NCBI GenBank assembly: GCA_963777095.1
Contig: CAVZOY010000002.1
Coordinates: 868,001-932,000 of the forward strand
DNA length: 64,000 nucleotides
Direction: 5' to 3'
Origin: CAVZOY01 sp963777095
GTDB lineage: Bacteria > Actinomycetota > Actinomycetes > Mycobacteriales > Geodermatophilaceae
Within the stretch, counting starts at the first letter, position 1. Every line of letters starts with the position of its first letter. Both the position numbers and the translations under genes were made by a program. The notes under the pieces were generated by a model that worked only from the letters and a program-made list of their open reading frames with translations, searched no databases and was not told the origin of the DNA. Shown piece by piece: positions 31,022 to 39,748 of the stretch.

Positions 31022-31483
31022 TCAGCCCTTCGTCGCGGCGCGGGCGAGGTAGTCGACCAGCAGGTCGGGCTCCGGACGCCGTGGGATGCGGGTGCGGGAC
31101 TCCCCCTCGCCGTCTGGCAGGCGGTACCGGACCTCCAGCAGGGAGTCGCCGCGCCAGAAACGGACGATGCGGGCGTCGACGTCCGTTCCGCCGAGCCGGA
31201 GCCTCGTGGTGCCGTCGGTCAGGAGCTGCTCGGCAGCCCGGCGCAGCTCGGGAGCCCACCGGCGCGCGGCGGCCTGCAGGTCGCGTTCGTACCGGTCGTC
31301 GTCTCCGGCGTCGGGCTGCATCGCCTCGAGCTCCTCGGCCGTCGCCTGCCGGCTGCCGCCCGGGACGCCGGGGCCGAAGACGGTGCCGCCGCGGAACGTG
31401 GGGCCGTCGAACCAGGGGGTGCGCCGCGCCCAGTAGGCACCCGCCGGGTCGATCAGCCAGAGCAGCGGCCAGGGCAGCGTCAT
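31022..31483 (-). CDS. Hypothetical protein
   Basis: I do not recognise the family. The 153 residues begin MTLPWPLLWLIDPAGAYWARRTPWFDGPTFRGG, with an aromatic-rich stretch, then an acidic helix (EELEAMQPDAGDDDRYERDL). The C-terminal half (TTRLRLGGTDVDARIVRFWRG, RYRLPDGEGESRTRIP) looks like an antiparallel beta domain. There is no signal peptide or clear membrane helix. The stop is one base from the convergent zincin-like gene. Codon use is like that of the neighbours, and ATG with a clean third-position GC bias supports a real gene. Confidence 0.6.
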   Translation of the reverse strand: MTLPWPLLWLIDPAGAYWARRTPWFDGPTFRGGTVFGPGVPGGSRQATAEELEAMQPDAGDDDRYERDLQAAARRWAPELRRAAEQLLTDGTTRLRLGGTDVDARIVRFWRGDSLLEVRYRLPDGEGESRTRIPRRPEPDLLVDYLARAATKG

Positions 31484-31520
31484 CCCGGAATTGTCGTACC
31501 CCTCCGGTTGACTCGCTCAT

Positions 31521-33239
31521 GTGTTCGACGGAGACGGGTTCGGAGTGGGGCTGACGGTGGCTCCGCTCGATCCGCCGCCTGCCGACTGGCCGGTGCCCGA
31601 GGGGGTGGAGGTACGCCCGACGCGACTCACCGAGTTGCTGCCGGTCGCCGCGCGGACGGCCGGCGGCAAGGCGGCGGAGCTGGGCCGGGTGCAGCGGTTG
31701 AAGGCGCAGTTGGCGGCGTACGAGGCGGCGGTGATCGTGTCGTTCGCCGCGGACCGCCCGTCGTCGGAGGACCGGCCGGCCGGGCAGCCGGGCGCGGGGT
31801 CGCCGGACTGGGCCGCCGCGCCGGACACCCCGCCGGGGGTGAGCGAGTTCTTCGTCGACGAGCTGGCCGCGGCGCTGGGCACGTCGGTGACGTCGGCGTC
31901 GCACACCTGGGCGCTGACTGCGACGCTGCACGATCGGCTGCCGGGCACCTGGCGGGCGCTCGCCGACGGGGAGTTGGACGTGCCCCGGGCGCGGGCGATC
32001 GCCGCCGAGGTCGTCCAGTCGCCGAGCACCGAGCCGCTCGTACTGCTCGCGGTGGAGGCGGCCGTGCTGCCGCGGGCGACCGAGCTGACCGTGACGAGGC
32101 TGCGGGCGGCCGTGCGTGCGGAGCTCGTCGCACACGACGCGCTGTTCGCCGAACGTCGTCGGCGCCGGGCGGAGCGCACCGCCGACGCGGTGGTCCGCCC
32201 GCATCCCGAAGCCCCGGGCCGGTCGGAGTTCCGGGTCGACCTGTCGACCGACGAGGCCTACGCCTGCTGGGACGTGGCCGATCAAGCGGCCCGCGCCGCC
32301 AAGGCAGCAGGCGATCCCCGGCCGATCGGGGTGCTGCGCTGCGAGGCTGTGCTGCGACGGATCCTGGGGCCCGACACCGACCCCGACCGGCCGCCGTTCA
32401 GTGCCCGGGTCACCGTGATCGCCCCGCTCGACGCGCTGGAGGCCGGCGCCCACCCCGATCCCGAGCCCGCCGCCCCGCTGGTGCTGGTCGATGCCGACGT
32501 GACGATGCTCGACCCCGCCGGCGCATCCGCACCCGCACCCGCACCGGCGGCCGGCGACGCCGCTGCCGCAGCAGCTGATCCGACCGGCCGGCGCAGCCCG
32601 GTCGGCGAGGTCAACGGGCAGCCGATCACCCACCGACACCTGCGCGAGCTGCTGCAGCGGGTCGACGCGCTGTGCCCCGGCGGGCTGCAGCCTCCGACCG
32701 GCGGTAGCCTGCAGTTCGCGCTCACCGACCCCGATGGCGCGCTGCGCGCTCTGCTGAGCCCCCGGGACCTGGGCCACATCGTCCGCCGCGGCTGCCCCGA
32801 CCATCCGCCCGGCAGCGACTGCGGCTGCGGGCTGGTCGACCGTCCGCCGGCGGTCGACCGCTACCGCCCCAGCGATCCGCAGTACCGGTTCGTGCACACC
32901 CGCGACCGCCGCTGCCGCATGCCCGGCTGCACCACCCGTGCGGCCTGGGCCGACGTCGACCACGTCGTGCCGCACTGTCAGGGCGGCACGACCGACTGCG
33001 ACAACCTGTGTTGCCTGTGCCGGCGGCACCACCGGCTGAAGACCTTCGGCCGCGGCTGGTCGTTCGTCCTGACTCCCGAGGGCACCCTTGTCGTCACCAC
33101 CCCCAGCGGCGTCACCCGCGTGGACCGGCCACCCGGCATGCAGGCTGCGGGCGCACACGCCGGCCCCGCACCACCCCGGGCCGGACCGCCCCCACGCTGG
33201 GTTCCCCCACCCGGTCCGGACGACCCGCCGCCGTTCTGA
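31521..33239 (+). CDS. DUF222 / HNH endonuclease domain protein (13E12-type)
   Basis: A 572-residue protein with the actinobacterial DUF222 region (about 40-400) and a C-terminal HNH nuclease domain. The nuclease part reads CRMPGCTTRAAWADVDHV, then CDNLCCLCRRHHRLK, giving the metal-binding Cys pairs and the His-Asn-His core. An Ala/Pro-rich insert lies near residue 335 and the last 40 residues are Pro-rich. Such genes occur in many copies in actinobacterial genomes and may be mobile or selfish elements; no intron or repeat boundary is visible here. The GTG start lacks an obvious ribosome site. Confidence 0.85.
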   Translation: MFDGDGFGVGLTVAPLDPPPADWPVPEGVEVRPTRLTELLPVAARTAGGKAAELGRVQRLKAQLAAYEAAVIVSFAADRPSSEDRPAGQPGAGSPDWAAAPDTPPGVSEFFVDELAAALGTSVTSASHTWALTATLHDRLPGTWRALADGELDVPRARAIAAEVVQSPSTEPLVLLAVEAAVLPRATELTVTRLRAAVRAELVAHDALFAERRRRRAERTADAVVRPHPEAPGRSEFRVDLSTDEAYACWDVADQAARAAKAAGDPRPIGVLRCEAVLRRILGPDTDPDRPPFSARVTVIAPLDALEAGAHPDPEPAAPLVLVDADVTMLDPAGASAPAPAPAAGDAAAAAADPTGRRSPVGEVNGQPITHRHLRELLQRVDALCPGGLQPPTGGSLQFALTDPDGALRALLSPRDLGHIVRRGCPDHPPGSDCGCGLVDRPPAVDRYRPSDPQYRFVHTRDRRCRMPGCTTRAAWADVDHVVPHCQGGTTDCDNLCCLCRRHHRLKTFGRGWSFVLTPEGTLVVTTPSGVTRVDRPPGMQAAGAHAGPAPPRAGPPPRWVPPPGPDDPPPF

Positions 33240-33302
33240 CCCGCCGCCGTCCCCCGGTCCGCCCTGCCTCGTCGCGGGCGGACCGGGCGGCCAGGGCCGG
33301 AC

Positions 33303-34376
33303 GTGCGCCCTGCGATGCTGGCGGCGATGGATCTCGCGGCGGCGTCGGCCGGTCCCTGGCTGGTGCTGGGCGTCGTCCTCGGCGTCCTGCTCGCCGGGCT
33401 GCTGGCGCTGGCGGCCACCACCCTCCGGCGGGCAGGACCGTCGTCGGCGTCCGGTGCGGTCCCGCCCCGAGACCGAGCCGGTGTCCGACACGGCCGGCGG
33501 GTGGACCGAGGACGACCTCCCCGGGTTCCTCGACCAGCCGCCCGGCATCGCTCCGGACGCGACGACTCCCAGCCAGGGATCGGCGGCGGGGACCCGCCGC
33601 TCGCCGCTCCGGAGCCCGCGGCGGCTCCGCCCCGCCGGCGGGTTCCCGCACACTCGGCCACCGCCGCGACCGCGTCCGCCGCAACGGCTCCCGGACGGGT
33701 CCTGCTGGTGCTGGCGACGGTCGCGCTGCTGCTCATCGGCGTCGCGTCCGCGCTGGCCGTGTTCAGCGGCCGGGACCCGTCGACCCCCGCTGCCGAACGC
33801 TCGGTGCCCGCGCCGCCGACCTGGGACGTGCCCGACCTGACCGCCCCTCCCGAGCAGCCCGAACCCGGCGATCCGGGTGCCGGCCGGCTCATGACCACGT
33901 CGGTGCCGATCGGCGACGACGGTGTGTTCGCACGCCTCGCCTTCGAGGGCCTCGTGCTCGAGCGGCGGGCGGTCGGGATCACGGCCGCCTACCCGAGCGT
34001 CAGCGTCACCGCCGCGGAGGTGCCCGGCGGCCCGGCGCTCGCACACGTCCGCCTGCCGGTGTGGAACTGCCTGACCGACACCGCCCCCGTCGACCCGGTC
34101 GCTGCCGGCTGCCGGCGCCTGCCCACCGAGTACGCCGAGCTTCCTACGCCCGCGCTGACCGTGACCGAGCAGGGCGACGGTCTGCGGATCAGCGGCAGGT
34201 TCCCGACCTACGTCCGGCCGGCCGGTTCTCCACCCGCGTGGACCGGCCGGGTCTATCCGCTCACGGTGCACATCGCCGCGGACGGGGGCGACGCCACCGG
34301 CGCGCTGCACCTCGGCACCCAGCGCGCCGACGCGGTGGACGATCCGCTGCTCACCGACTTCCGCGGCGGCCGCTGA
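33303..34376 (+). CDS. Hypothetical membrane protein with two compensating frameshifts
   Basis: Not a family I recognise. One membrane helix lies near residues 18-42 (LVLGVVLGVLLAGLLALAA) and a second near 131-152 (VLLVLATVALLLIGVASALAVF). A beta-rich extracytoplasmic domain follows, with ITAAYPSVSVTAAEVP and two well-spaced cysteines (LPVWNCLTD, AAGCRRLP). Between about 33460 and 33590 the plus-one frame gives sensible acidic sequence (ETEPVSDTAGGWTEDDLPGF), whereas the open frame is arginine-rich, so two opposite indels probably flank this stretch. The predicted layout is a membrane-anchored domain of unknown function. Confidence 0.6.
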   Translation: MRPAMLAAMDLAAASAGPWLVLGVVLGVLLAGLLALAATTLRRAGPSSASGAVPPRDRAGVRHGRRVDRGRPPRVPRPAARHRSGRDDSQPGIGGGDPPLAAPEPAAAPPRRRVPAHSATAATASAATAPGRVLLVLATVALLLIGVASALAVFSGRDPSTPAAERSVPAPPTWDVPDLTAPPEQPEPGDPGAGRLMTTSVPIGDDGVFARLAFEGLVLERRAVGITAAYPSVSVTAAEVPGGPALAHVRLPVWNCLTDTAPVDPVAAGCRRLPTEYAELPTPALTVTEQGDGLRISGRFPTYVRPAGSPPAWTGRVYPLTVHIAADGGDATGALHLGTQRADAVDDPLLTDFRGGR

Positions 34377-35199
34377 CGCGGTCGGTCAGTCCCCGCCCCG
34401 CCCACCCGGCGGCGGTCAGCCGCACCAGCGGCGCGCCCATCTCCGTCCGCAGTCCCGACGGGGCGCTCCCCCACCACGGCCAGCGGTCGGCGCCGTCGAG
34501 CAGGGTCACCAGCCCACTCCCGCCGGAGCGGTCGACGGCGACCTCCACCGCACCGAGCGCCGCGTGCAGCCGGACCGCCGCGCGCAGGAAGCCGCGGTTC
34601 CCCGGCGGCAGCAGCGACGGCAGCAGGCGGTCGATCTCGCGGGGATCCGTGGTCCGCTCCACCCCGGACAACTCGTCGACCAGCCGGACGCTGCGCTCGT
34701 TGGCCAGGGTCGCCGTCGGGAGGCGAGCCGCCAGGGCCCGCAGCGTCGGGTCACCCAGGGGCAGCCCGGCGAGGTCGAGCCGCCACGGTCCGCGTCGGGC
34801 GGCCAGCAGGGCGACGATCCCGTCGGCGAGGGCCTCCGCAGCCGGCTCGTCGCGGGCGAGCAGGCGTGCCGGCGGACGACCGCCCGGGAGCGGGCCGGCG
34901 GCGGCGGTCAGCAGCCGGACGACGGTCGGAACACCCGGCCGCACCGTGAGGAAGGCCGCCGCGGCGGGCACCTCGCCCGGGGGTTCGTCGACCACCACGG
35001 CCACGGGCCGGGCGAGCGAGCGGCGCGCGGCCAGGCTGTTCAGCACGGCGGTCAACCACGGCCCTCGGGCCGGAAGCGGCGCACCCAGCCGCGCCGCCAG
35101 CGGACCCGACGCCCGCACCTCGCGAACGACCCGCGCCCGACCGGCGAGCACGCGGGCCCGCGGAGCGGCTCCCCGGGGAGGAGACGCCTGCGTCGTCAC
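34351..35199 (-). CDS. Hypothetical protein downstream of whiB
   Basis: A 282-residue protein I cannot assign. It begins VTTQASPPRGAAPRARVLAGRAR and has Ala/Leu/Arg-rich helices, RPVAVVVDEPPGEVPAAAAFLTV, a central DEPAAEALADGIVALLAARRG and a C-terminal MGAPLVRLTAAGWAGRGLTDRV. There is no signal peptide. The pattern (beta strand, FLTVRPGVPTVVRLL) hints at an acyltransferase-like fold, but this is weak. GTG 35199 is chosen because the upstream frame runs into the whiB terminator hairpin. It overlaps the convergent gene end at 34376 by 26 bases. Confidence 0.55.
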   Translation of the reverse strand: MTTQASPPRGAAPRARVLAGRARVVREVRASGPLAARLGAPLPARGPWLTAVLNSLAARRSLARPVAVVVDEPPGEVPAAAAFLTVRPGVPTVVRLLTAAAGPLPGGRPPARLLARDEPAAEALADGIVALLAARRGPWRLDLAGLPLGDPTLRALAARLPTATLANERSVRLVDELSGVERTTDPREIDRLLPSLLPPGNRGFLRAAVRLHAALGAVEVAVDRSGGSGLVTLLDGADRWPWWGSAPSGLRTEMGAPLVRLTAAGWAGRGLTDRVSGRRGSR

Positions 35200-35212
35200 G
35201 ACCCGAATACGA

Positions 35213-35247
35213 CCACAGCCGCCGACGTCGGACGTCGGCGGCTGTGG
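35213..35247. terminator. Near-perfect 17-base hairpin after whiB
   Basis: CCACAGCCGCCGACGTC is followed, after one base, by its exact reverse complement, forming a 35-base palindrome. It lies 106 bases past the whiB stop and 13 bases before the next start. No T-tract is present. It is the strongest stem-loop in this part of the window and probably terminates whiB transcription. A protein-binding site is an alternative given the symmetry. Confidence 0.65.
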
Positions 35248-35353
35248 CGCGCGATCTCTGCGGTGACCGGGTCTGCGGCTCGACCCGTCACCGCGGCCCC
35301 GTCCAGACGCTTCCGCCGAGCGTGCGAGGCGGAAACGCGGACGGGAGGGTGCT

Positions 35354-35737
35354 TCAGACCGCCCGGCGGCGGAGGCGGCGACGCTCGCGCTCGGAGAGCC
35401 CGCCCCAGATGCCGAAGCGCTCGTCGTTGGCCAGCGCGTACTCGAGGCACTCGGCCTTGACCTCGCAGCCGGTGCAGATCTTCTTGGCCTCGCGGGTCGA
35501 GCCGCCCTTCTCGGGGAAGAACGCCTCGGGGTCGGTCTCGGCGCACAGCGCCCGCTCCTGCCACGACTGGGCGTCGGCCTCGAGGCCGATGCCCAGCAGG
35601 CCGGCGATGCCCTGGCCGGCGAACGTGCGGTCGAAGGCCGAACCGCCGGGGGCATCCATCGACTGGACAGCCCGCGCGGCGCGCTCGGACCGGTCGGGCC
35701 CGTTCACGTAGTCGCTCAACCACGAGACCTCTGCCAT
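35354..35737 (-). CDS. whiB2: WhiB family transcriptional regulator (WhiB2/WhmD-like)
   Basis: A 127-residue Wbl protein with four cluster-binding cysteines at 65, 88, 91 and 97 (CTGCEVKAEC). The turn motif GIWGG is at 109-113 and a basic C-terminal tail follows (RERRRLRRR). A Ser/Gly-rich N-terminal extension is present. The family binds a redox-sensitive [4Fe-4S] cluster and partners with the main sigma factor. WhiB2 orthologues control septation and cell division. Position next to fbiA and the DUF3499/zincin pair supports the WhiB2 assignment. A good consensus promoter lies 80-110 bases upstream. Confidence 0.9.
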   Translation of the reverse strand: MAEVSWLSDYVNGPDRSERAARAVQSMDAPGGSAFDRTFAGQGIAGLLGIGLEADAQSWQERALCAETDPEAFFPEKGGSTREAKKICTGCEVKAECLEYALANDERFGIWGGLSERERRRLRRRAV

Positions 35738-35816
35738 GACGATGCGTCCCCTCTCGCTCTTCGTCGGGTCCGTCGCCCGGGCCGCTCCCGGGTCTCGAAC
35801 TCGTCGACGCCGGGGA

Positions 35817-35846
35817 ATTACACGCGTGTCGTTGCTCGGGCGTCAA
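35817..35846 (-). promoter_or_regulatory. whiB promoter (TTGACG / 18 / TGTAAT)
   Basis: On the minus strand TTGACG (35841-35846) and TGTAAT (35817-35822) are spaced by 18 bases, the best consensus housekeeping-type promoter in the window. Transcription would start near 35810, giving a leader of about 70 bases before whiB. Confidence 0.65.
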
Positions 35847-35963
35847 CTTTGCTCGGTGTAAGCGACTCGCCACACCTGCCCCAGTTGTCACACAACGTTT
35901 GCGCACTTCTGTTCAGCACCACGACACGCCGCACTAACAGTCGACAACTGACCATGGGGCACG

Positions 35964-36923
35964 ATGCGTTTCGTGGAAATAGTTGTGCTCGCCGGTGGGA
36001 CCGGAGGGGCTCGTTTTCTGCGCGGGATCCGCGCCGCGGCGCCGGAGGCCGCCATCACGGCGGTCGTCAACACCGGCGACGACGTGACGATGCACGGCCT
36101 GCGCATCTGCCCGGATCTCGACACGGTGACGTACACCCTCGGCGGCGGCATCGACGAGGACCGCGGCTGGGGCCGGGCCGGCGAGAGCTGGACGGTCAAG
36201 GAGGAGCTGGCCGCCTACGGCGCCGATCCCGACTGGTTCGGCCTCGGCGACCGCGACCTCGCGACGCACCTCGTCCGCACCCGCATGCTCGACGCCGGTT
36301 ATCCCCTGTCCGCGGTCACCGCGGCGCTGGCCGACCGGTGGCGGCCCTGCGTCACGCTGCTGCCGATGAGCGACCAGCGCGTGGAGACCCACGTCGTCGT
36401 CGACGACCCGGAGACGGGCCGTCAGCAGGCCATCCACTTCCAGGAGTGGTGGGTCCGGCACCGGGCCACGCTCGACGCGAAGGCATTCGTCCAGGTCGGG
36501 GTGGAGGACGCCCGCCCCGCGCCCGGGGTCGCGGAGGCCTTCGCGGCCGCGGACGCCGTCCTGCTCGCGCCGTCGAACCCGGTCGTGTCCATCGGCACGA
36601 TCCTCGGCGTCCCTCGACTCCGCGAGGCGCTGCTCGCCACCCGCGGCCGCATCGTCGGCGTCTCACCGATCGTCGGCGGCGCCGTCGTCCGCGGCATGGC
36701 CGACCGCTGCCTGCCGGTGCTCGGTATCGACGTCAGCGCCGAGGGCGTCGGGCGGCACTACGGCAGCCGGACCGCCGGCGGCCTGCTCGACGCGTGGCTC
36801 GTGCACACCGGTGACGGCGCGACGGTGCCCGGTGTCGACGTCCGCGAGGTTCCCCTGCTGATGTCCTCCCCCGAGGCCACCGCCGCACTGGCCCGCGCCG
36901 CACTGGACGCCGCCGGTGTCTGA
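35964..36923 (+). CDS. fbiA: 2-phospho-L-lactate transferase (coenzyme F420 biosynthesis)
   Basis: A 319-residue CofD/FbiA enzyme, which moves the phospholactyl or phosphoenolpyruvyl group onto the deazaflavin Fo to make F420-0 or dehydro-F420-0. Key segments are VVLAGGTGGARFLRG, VVNTGDDVTMHGLRICPDLDTV, the substrate loop FGLGDRDLATHLVRT, and LLAPSNPVVSIGTILGVP. The next gene overlaps its stop by eight bases. The ATG at 35964 may be preceded by a few spurious codons, since GTG 35973 would also fit the family N terminus. Confidence 0.95.
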   Translation: MRFVEIVVLAGGTGGARFLRGIRAAAPEAAITAVVNTGDDVTMHGLRICPDLDTVTYTLGGGIDEDRGWGRAGESWTVKEELAAYGADPDWFGLGDRDLATHLVRTRMLDAGYPLSAVTAALADRWRPCVTLLPMSDQRVETHVVVDDPETGRQQAIHFQEWWVRHRATLDAKAFVQVGVEDARPAPGVAEAFAAADAVLLAPSNPVVSIGTILGVPRLREALLATRGRIVGVSPIVGGAVVRGMADRCLPVLGIDVSAEGVGRHYGSRTAGGLLDAWLVHTGDGATVPGVDVREVPLLMSSPEATAALARAALDAAGV

Positions 36924-37974
36924 ACGGGTCCCGGACGCCGTCACGATCCGCCCCGTTCGCGGGCTGCCCGAGTTCGCCCCCGGCGACGACCTCGCCGCGG
37001 CGATCGCGGACGCCGAGCCCGACCTCCGCGACGGCGACGTCCTCGTCGTCACGTCGAAGGTCGTGTCGAAGGTCGAGGGCCGGCTGGTGCCCGTCCCGCC
37101 GGGCGCCGACCGCGAGGCGCTCCGCCGGCAGATCGTCGAGGACGAGGCCGTGCGCGTGCTCGCCCGCCGCGGACCGCTGGCGATCGTGCAGACCCGGCAG
37201 GGTTGGGTCGTCGCCGCCGCCGGGGTGGACGCCTCCAACGTGGGCAGCGACGCCCTGGTCCTGCTGCCCGAGGACGGCGACGCGTCCGCCCGCCGGCTCC
37301 GCGAGCGGCTCCGCGAGCTGCGCGGGGTCGACGTCGCCGTGGTCGTGAGCGACACGTTCGGGCGCACCTGGCGCGAGGGGCTCACCGACGTGGCGATCGG
37401 TTCGGCCGGTCTGCCGGCGCTGGTCGACCACCGGGGCAAGGTCGACGCCCACGGCAACCGCCTCGAGACCAGCCAGGTCGCACTGGTCGACGAGCTCGCC
37501 GCCGCGGCGGACCTGGTCAAGGGCAAGCTCGCCGGCGTCCCCGTCGCCGTCGTCCGCGGGATCGAGCACCGGGCTCCCGACGACGACCGCGGCACCCGGC
37601 CGCTGGTGCGCGACCCGGCCGACGACCTCTTCCCATGGGGAGCGCGCGACCTGGTCGGCTCGCGCGCCCCGGCGCAGGACCTGGTGCCGCGCCCCGGCGA
37701 CCGGGACGCGGTGGCCGAGGCGTTCCGGGTGGCCACGGCGGCGCTGCCGGAGTTCCCGGTCGTGCTGCGCTACGGCGGCGAGGACGACGGCGCCGTCGAC
37801 GTCCACCTGACCGACGCCTGGAACGTCACGACCGCGCTGTCCCTCGGCGCCCTGGTCGGCGCGGCGATCGTCCAGCTGCACGCGGCCGGGTGGGCGACGC
37901 GCTGGGAGCCCGTCGGCACCCCCGGCGGCAGCTCGCTGGTCGGCCGGCTGTGGCTCGGGACGGCAGCGGACTAG
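36916..37974 (+). CDS. fbiB: Coenzyme F420-0:L-glutamate ligase, FbiB without full nitroreductase domain
   Basis: A 352-residue protein. Residues 1 to about 250 are the CofE-type ligase that adds glutamate to F420-0. They include the DVLVVTSKVVSKVEG segment, ASNVG, VVVSDTFGRTWREGLTDVAIG, and DELAAAADLVKGKLAGVPVAVVRG. Mycobacterial FbiB (448 residues) carries an FMN-binding nitroreductase domain of about 200 residues after this. Here only about 100 residues follow, beginning RPGDRDAVAEAFRVA and ending WEPVGTPGGSSLVGRLWLG, without recognisable flavin-binding motifs. GTG 36916 overlaps the fbiA end, so translation is coupled. Confidence 0.88.
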   Translation: MSERVPDAVTIRPVRGLPEFAPGDDLAAAIADAEPDLRDGDVLVVTSKVVSKVEGRLVPVPPGADREALRRQIVEDEAVRVLARRGPLAIVQTRQGWVVAAAGVDASNVGSDALVLLPEDGDASARRLRERLRELRGVDVAVVVSDTFGRTWREGLTDVAIGSAGLPALVDHRGKVDAHGNRLETSQVALVDELAAAADLVKGKLAGVPVAVVRGIEHRAPDDDRGTRPLVRDPADDLFPWGARDLVGSRAPAQDLVPRPGDRDAVAEAFRVATAALPEFPVVLRYGGEDDGAVDVHLTDAWNVTTALSLGALVGAAIVQLHAAGWATRWEPVGTPGGSSLVGRLWLGTAAD

Positions 37975-38958
37975 AAGCCGCGGTAGTTCGTGGGCGCCAT
38001 GCGGGGCCCGCGCTTGGGCGGCATGCTCCCGCCGATCGAGAGCAGCCGCACCACCCGCTGCCGGTGCCCGCGCCATGGCTCGAGCAGCGCCATCATCCCG
38101 TCGTCGTCGGTCTTGCGGCCGGCCAGCGACCAGCCCACCAGGTTCTTCGTGTGGTAGTCGCCGTAGCTCACGCTGTCGGGGCAGCCGAGCGCCCGCTGGG
38201 CCACCTCGGCCGCCGTCCAGATGCCGATGCCGGGCACCGTCCGCATCCGCTTCTGCAGCGTGACCGAGTCGCAGCCGTCGTCCGGCTCGAGCCGGTGCGC
38301 CACCGTGGCCACCGCCCGGAGCGCACGGCGGCGGGCGCCGTCCAGGCCGCACCGGTGCCACTCCCAGTCGGTCACCTCGAGCACCCGACCGGGCCGACGG
38401 CACGACCCGCATGCCGGCCGGCGCCGGGCCGGGGGCCGGCTCCCCGGCCAACCGCAGCAGCTCGCGCCAGGTGCGGTGCGCCTCGATGCCGGTCACCTTC
38501 TGCTCCAGAACGGCGGCCAGCATCGCGTCCCAGCACCGGTCGGTGCGGCCGAGCCGCAGCCACGGCGCCTGGCGGTGCACCCGCTCGACGAGCGGGTGCC
38601 CGGTCGGTTCGAAGTCCTCGGGCCGGTCGTGGGCGCCCAGCCAGCCCGGGACCGCGGCACCCGCCCGCTCCGCGCCGGCGCCCCACGCCGCGACCCGCAC
38701 CCGGCCGCCCGACACGGCGATGCGCACCGTGGCCGGGCCGTCGGGGGTCGACGTGGTGCGCCACGCACCGTCGGGCGCGTAGCGGAGCGTCGGGTCACCG
38801 GTGCCGCGCAGGTGCGGCGAGAGCGAGCGGCGGACGTCGAGCGGCCAGGCCGGCGTCCAGGCGTCCTCGAACGCCGGGGCCTCGGCGGAAGGTGCCGCGA
38901 GGGTGCTGGTCAGGAGGTGCTCCGGGGAAGACGGGCGGGCGGGCGGGTGGAGGGTCAG
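37971..38958 (-). CDS. DNA-3-methyladenine glycosylase 2 family protein, frameshifted
   Basis: An AlkA-type HhH-GPD glycosylase that removes alkylated bases. The N-terminal part (about 38958-38400) has a beta-rich domain and HPLVERVHRQAPWLRLGRTDRCWDAML, LEQKVTGIEAHRTWRELLR. The C-terminal part (38384-37971) has the hairpin motif VPGIGIWTAAEVAQRALG and a catalytic-type aspartate in SYGDYHTKNLVGW. The parts are in different frames; the join is near 38385-38405. The start is uncertain: no ATG or GTG precedes the body in frame, and a CTG overlapping the upstream SDR stop (CTGA) is the coordinate used. It converges on fbiB with a four-base overlap. Confidence 0.75.
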
Positions 38959-39725
38959 CGGGGCGCCATGCGCAGGGCGCCGTCCATCCGGAAGACCTCG
39001 CCGTTGAGGTACCCGTGCTCGACGATGTCCAGGGCGAGCTCGGCGTAGTCGGCCGGGCGCGCCAGGCGCTTCGGAAAGGGTATGCCCGCGGCCAGCGCGG
39101 TCCGCGTCTCCTCCGGGAGTCCGGCGAGCATCGGCGTGTCGACCAGACCCGGCGCGATGGTGCACACGCGGACGCCGACCGACGACAGGTCGCGCGCCGC
39201 CGGCAGGGTCAGCCCCACGACGCCGCCCTTGGACGCCGCGTAGGCGATCTGCCCGATCTGCCCGTCGTAGGCGGCGATCGAGGCGGTGTTCACGACGACG
39301 CCGCGCTCGCCGTCCTCGCCCGGCTCGGTGCGGGCCATCGCGGCGGCGGCCAGCCGCAGCACGTTGAAGGTGCCGACCAGGTTGACCATGACCGTGCGGG
39401 TGAAGGCGCCGAGGTCGTGCGCCTCGCCGTCGCGGCCGACCGTGCGCTGCGCCCAGGCGATGCCGGCGCAGTTGACCGCGATCCGCAGCGGCCGGTCCTT
39501 GCCGGTCGCCTCGTCGATCGCCGCCTGCACCGAGGCCTCGTCGGTGACGTCGGTGCGGACGAAGGTCGTGTGCCCGCCCAGCTCGGCGGCCAGGGCCTGT
39601 CCGCGGGCCTCGTCGAGGTCGAGGACCGTGACGGCGGCGCCGCGCTGGACCAGCGCCCGCACCGTCGCCTCCCCGAGCCCGGAGGCTCCGCCCGTCACGA
39701 CCGCGGCGACGTCGTAGTTCTTCAT
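38955..39725 (-). CDS. Short-chain dehydrogenase, HSD10-like (3-hydroxyacyl-CoA/3-hydroxy-2-methylbutyryl-CoA type)
   Basis: A 256-residue SDR with VVTGGASGLGEATVRAL, the acidic cofactor selector in VLDLDEARG (NAD preference), VNCAGIAWAQRT, and the catalytic Ser and Tyr-Lys in NTASIAAYDGQIGQIAYAASKGG. APGLVDTPMLAGLPEETR is typical of type II 3-hydroxyacyl-CoA dehydrogenases active in isoleucine and fatty acid breakdown. The ATG at 39725 has TAGCCT seven bases upstream and is leaderless. The manC frame happens to read into this gene because manC is frameshifted; there is no real fusion. Confidence 0.87.
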   Translation of the reverse strand: MKNYDVAAVVTGGASGLGEATVRALVQRGAAVTVLDLDEARGQALAAELGGHTTFVRTDVTDEASVQAAIDEATGKDRPLRIAVNCAGIAWAQRTVGRDGEAHDLGAFTRTVMVNLVGTFNVLRLAAAAMARTEPGEDGERGVVVNTASIAAYDGQIGQIAYAASKGGVVGLTLPAARDLSSVGVRVCTIAPGLVDTPMLAGLPEETRTALAAGIPFPKRLARPADYAELALDIVEHGYLNGEVFRMDGALRMAPR

Positions 39726-39732
39726 GACCGCG

Positions 39733-39738
39733 AGGCTA
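39733..39738 (-). promoter_or_regulatory. Candidate -10 of leaderless SDR promoter
   Basis: Minus-strand TAGCCT ends seven bases before the ATG at 39725; no ribosome site intervenes. Confidence 0.55.
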
Positions 39739-39748
39739 GCCAGGGCCG

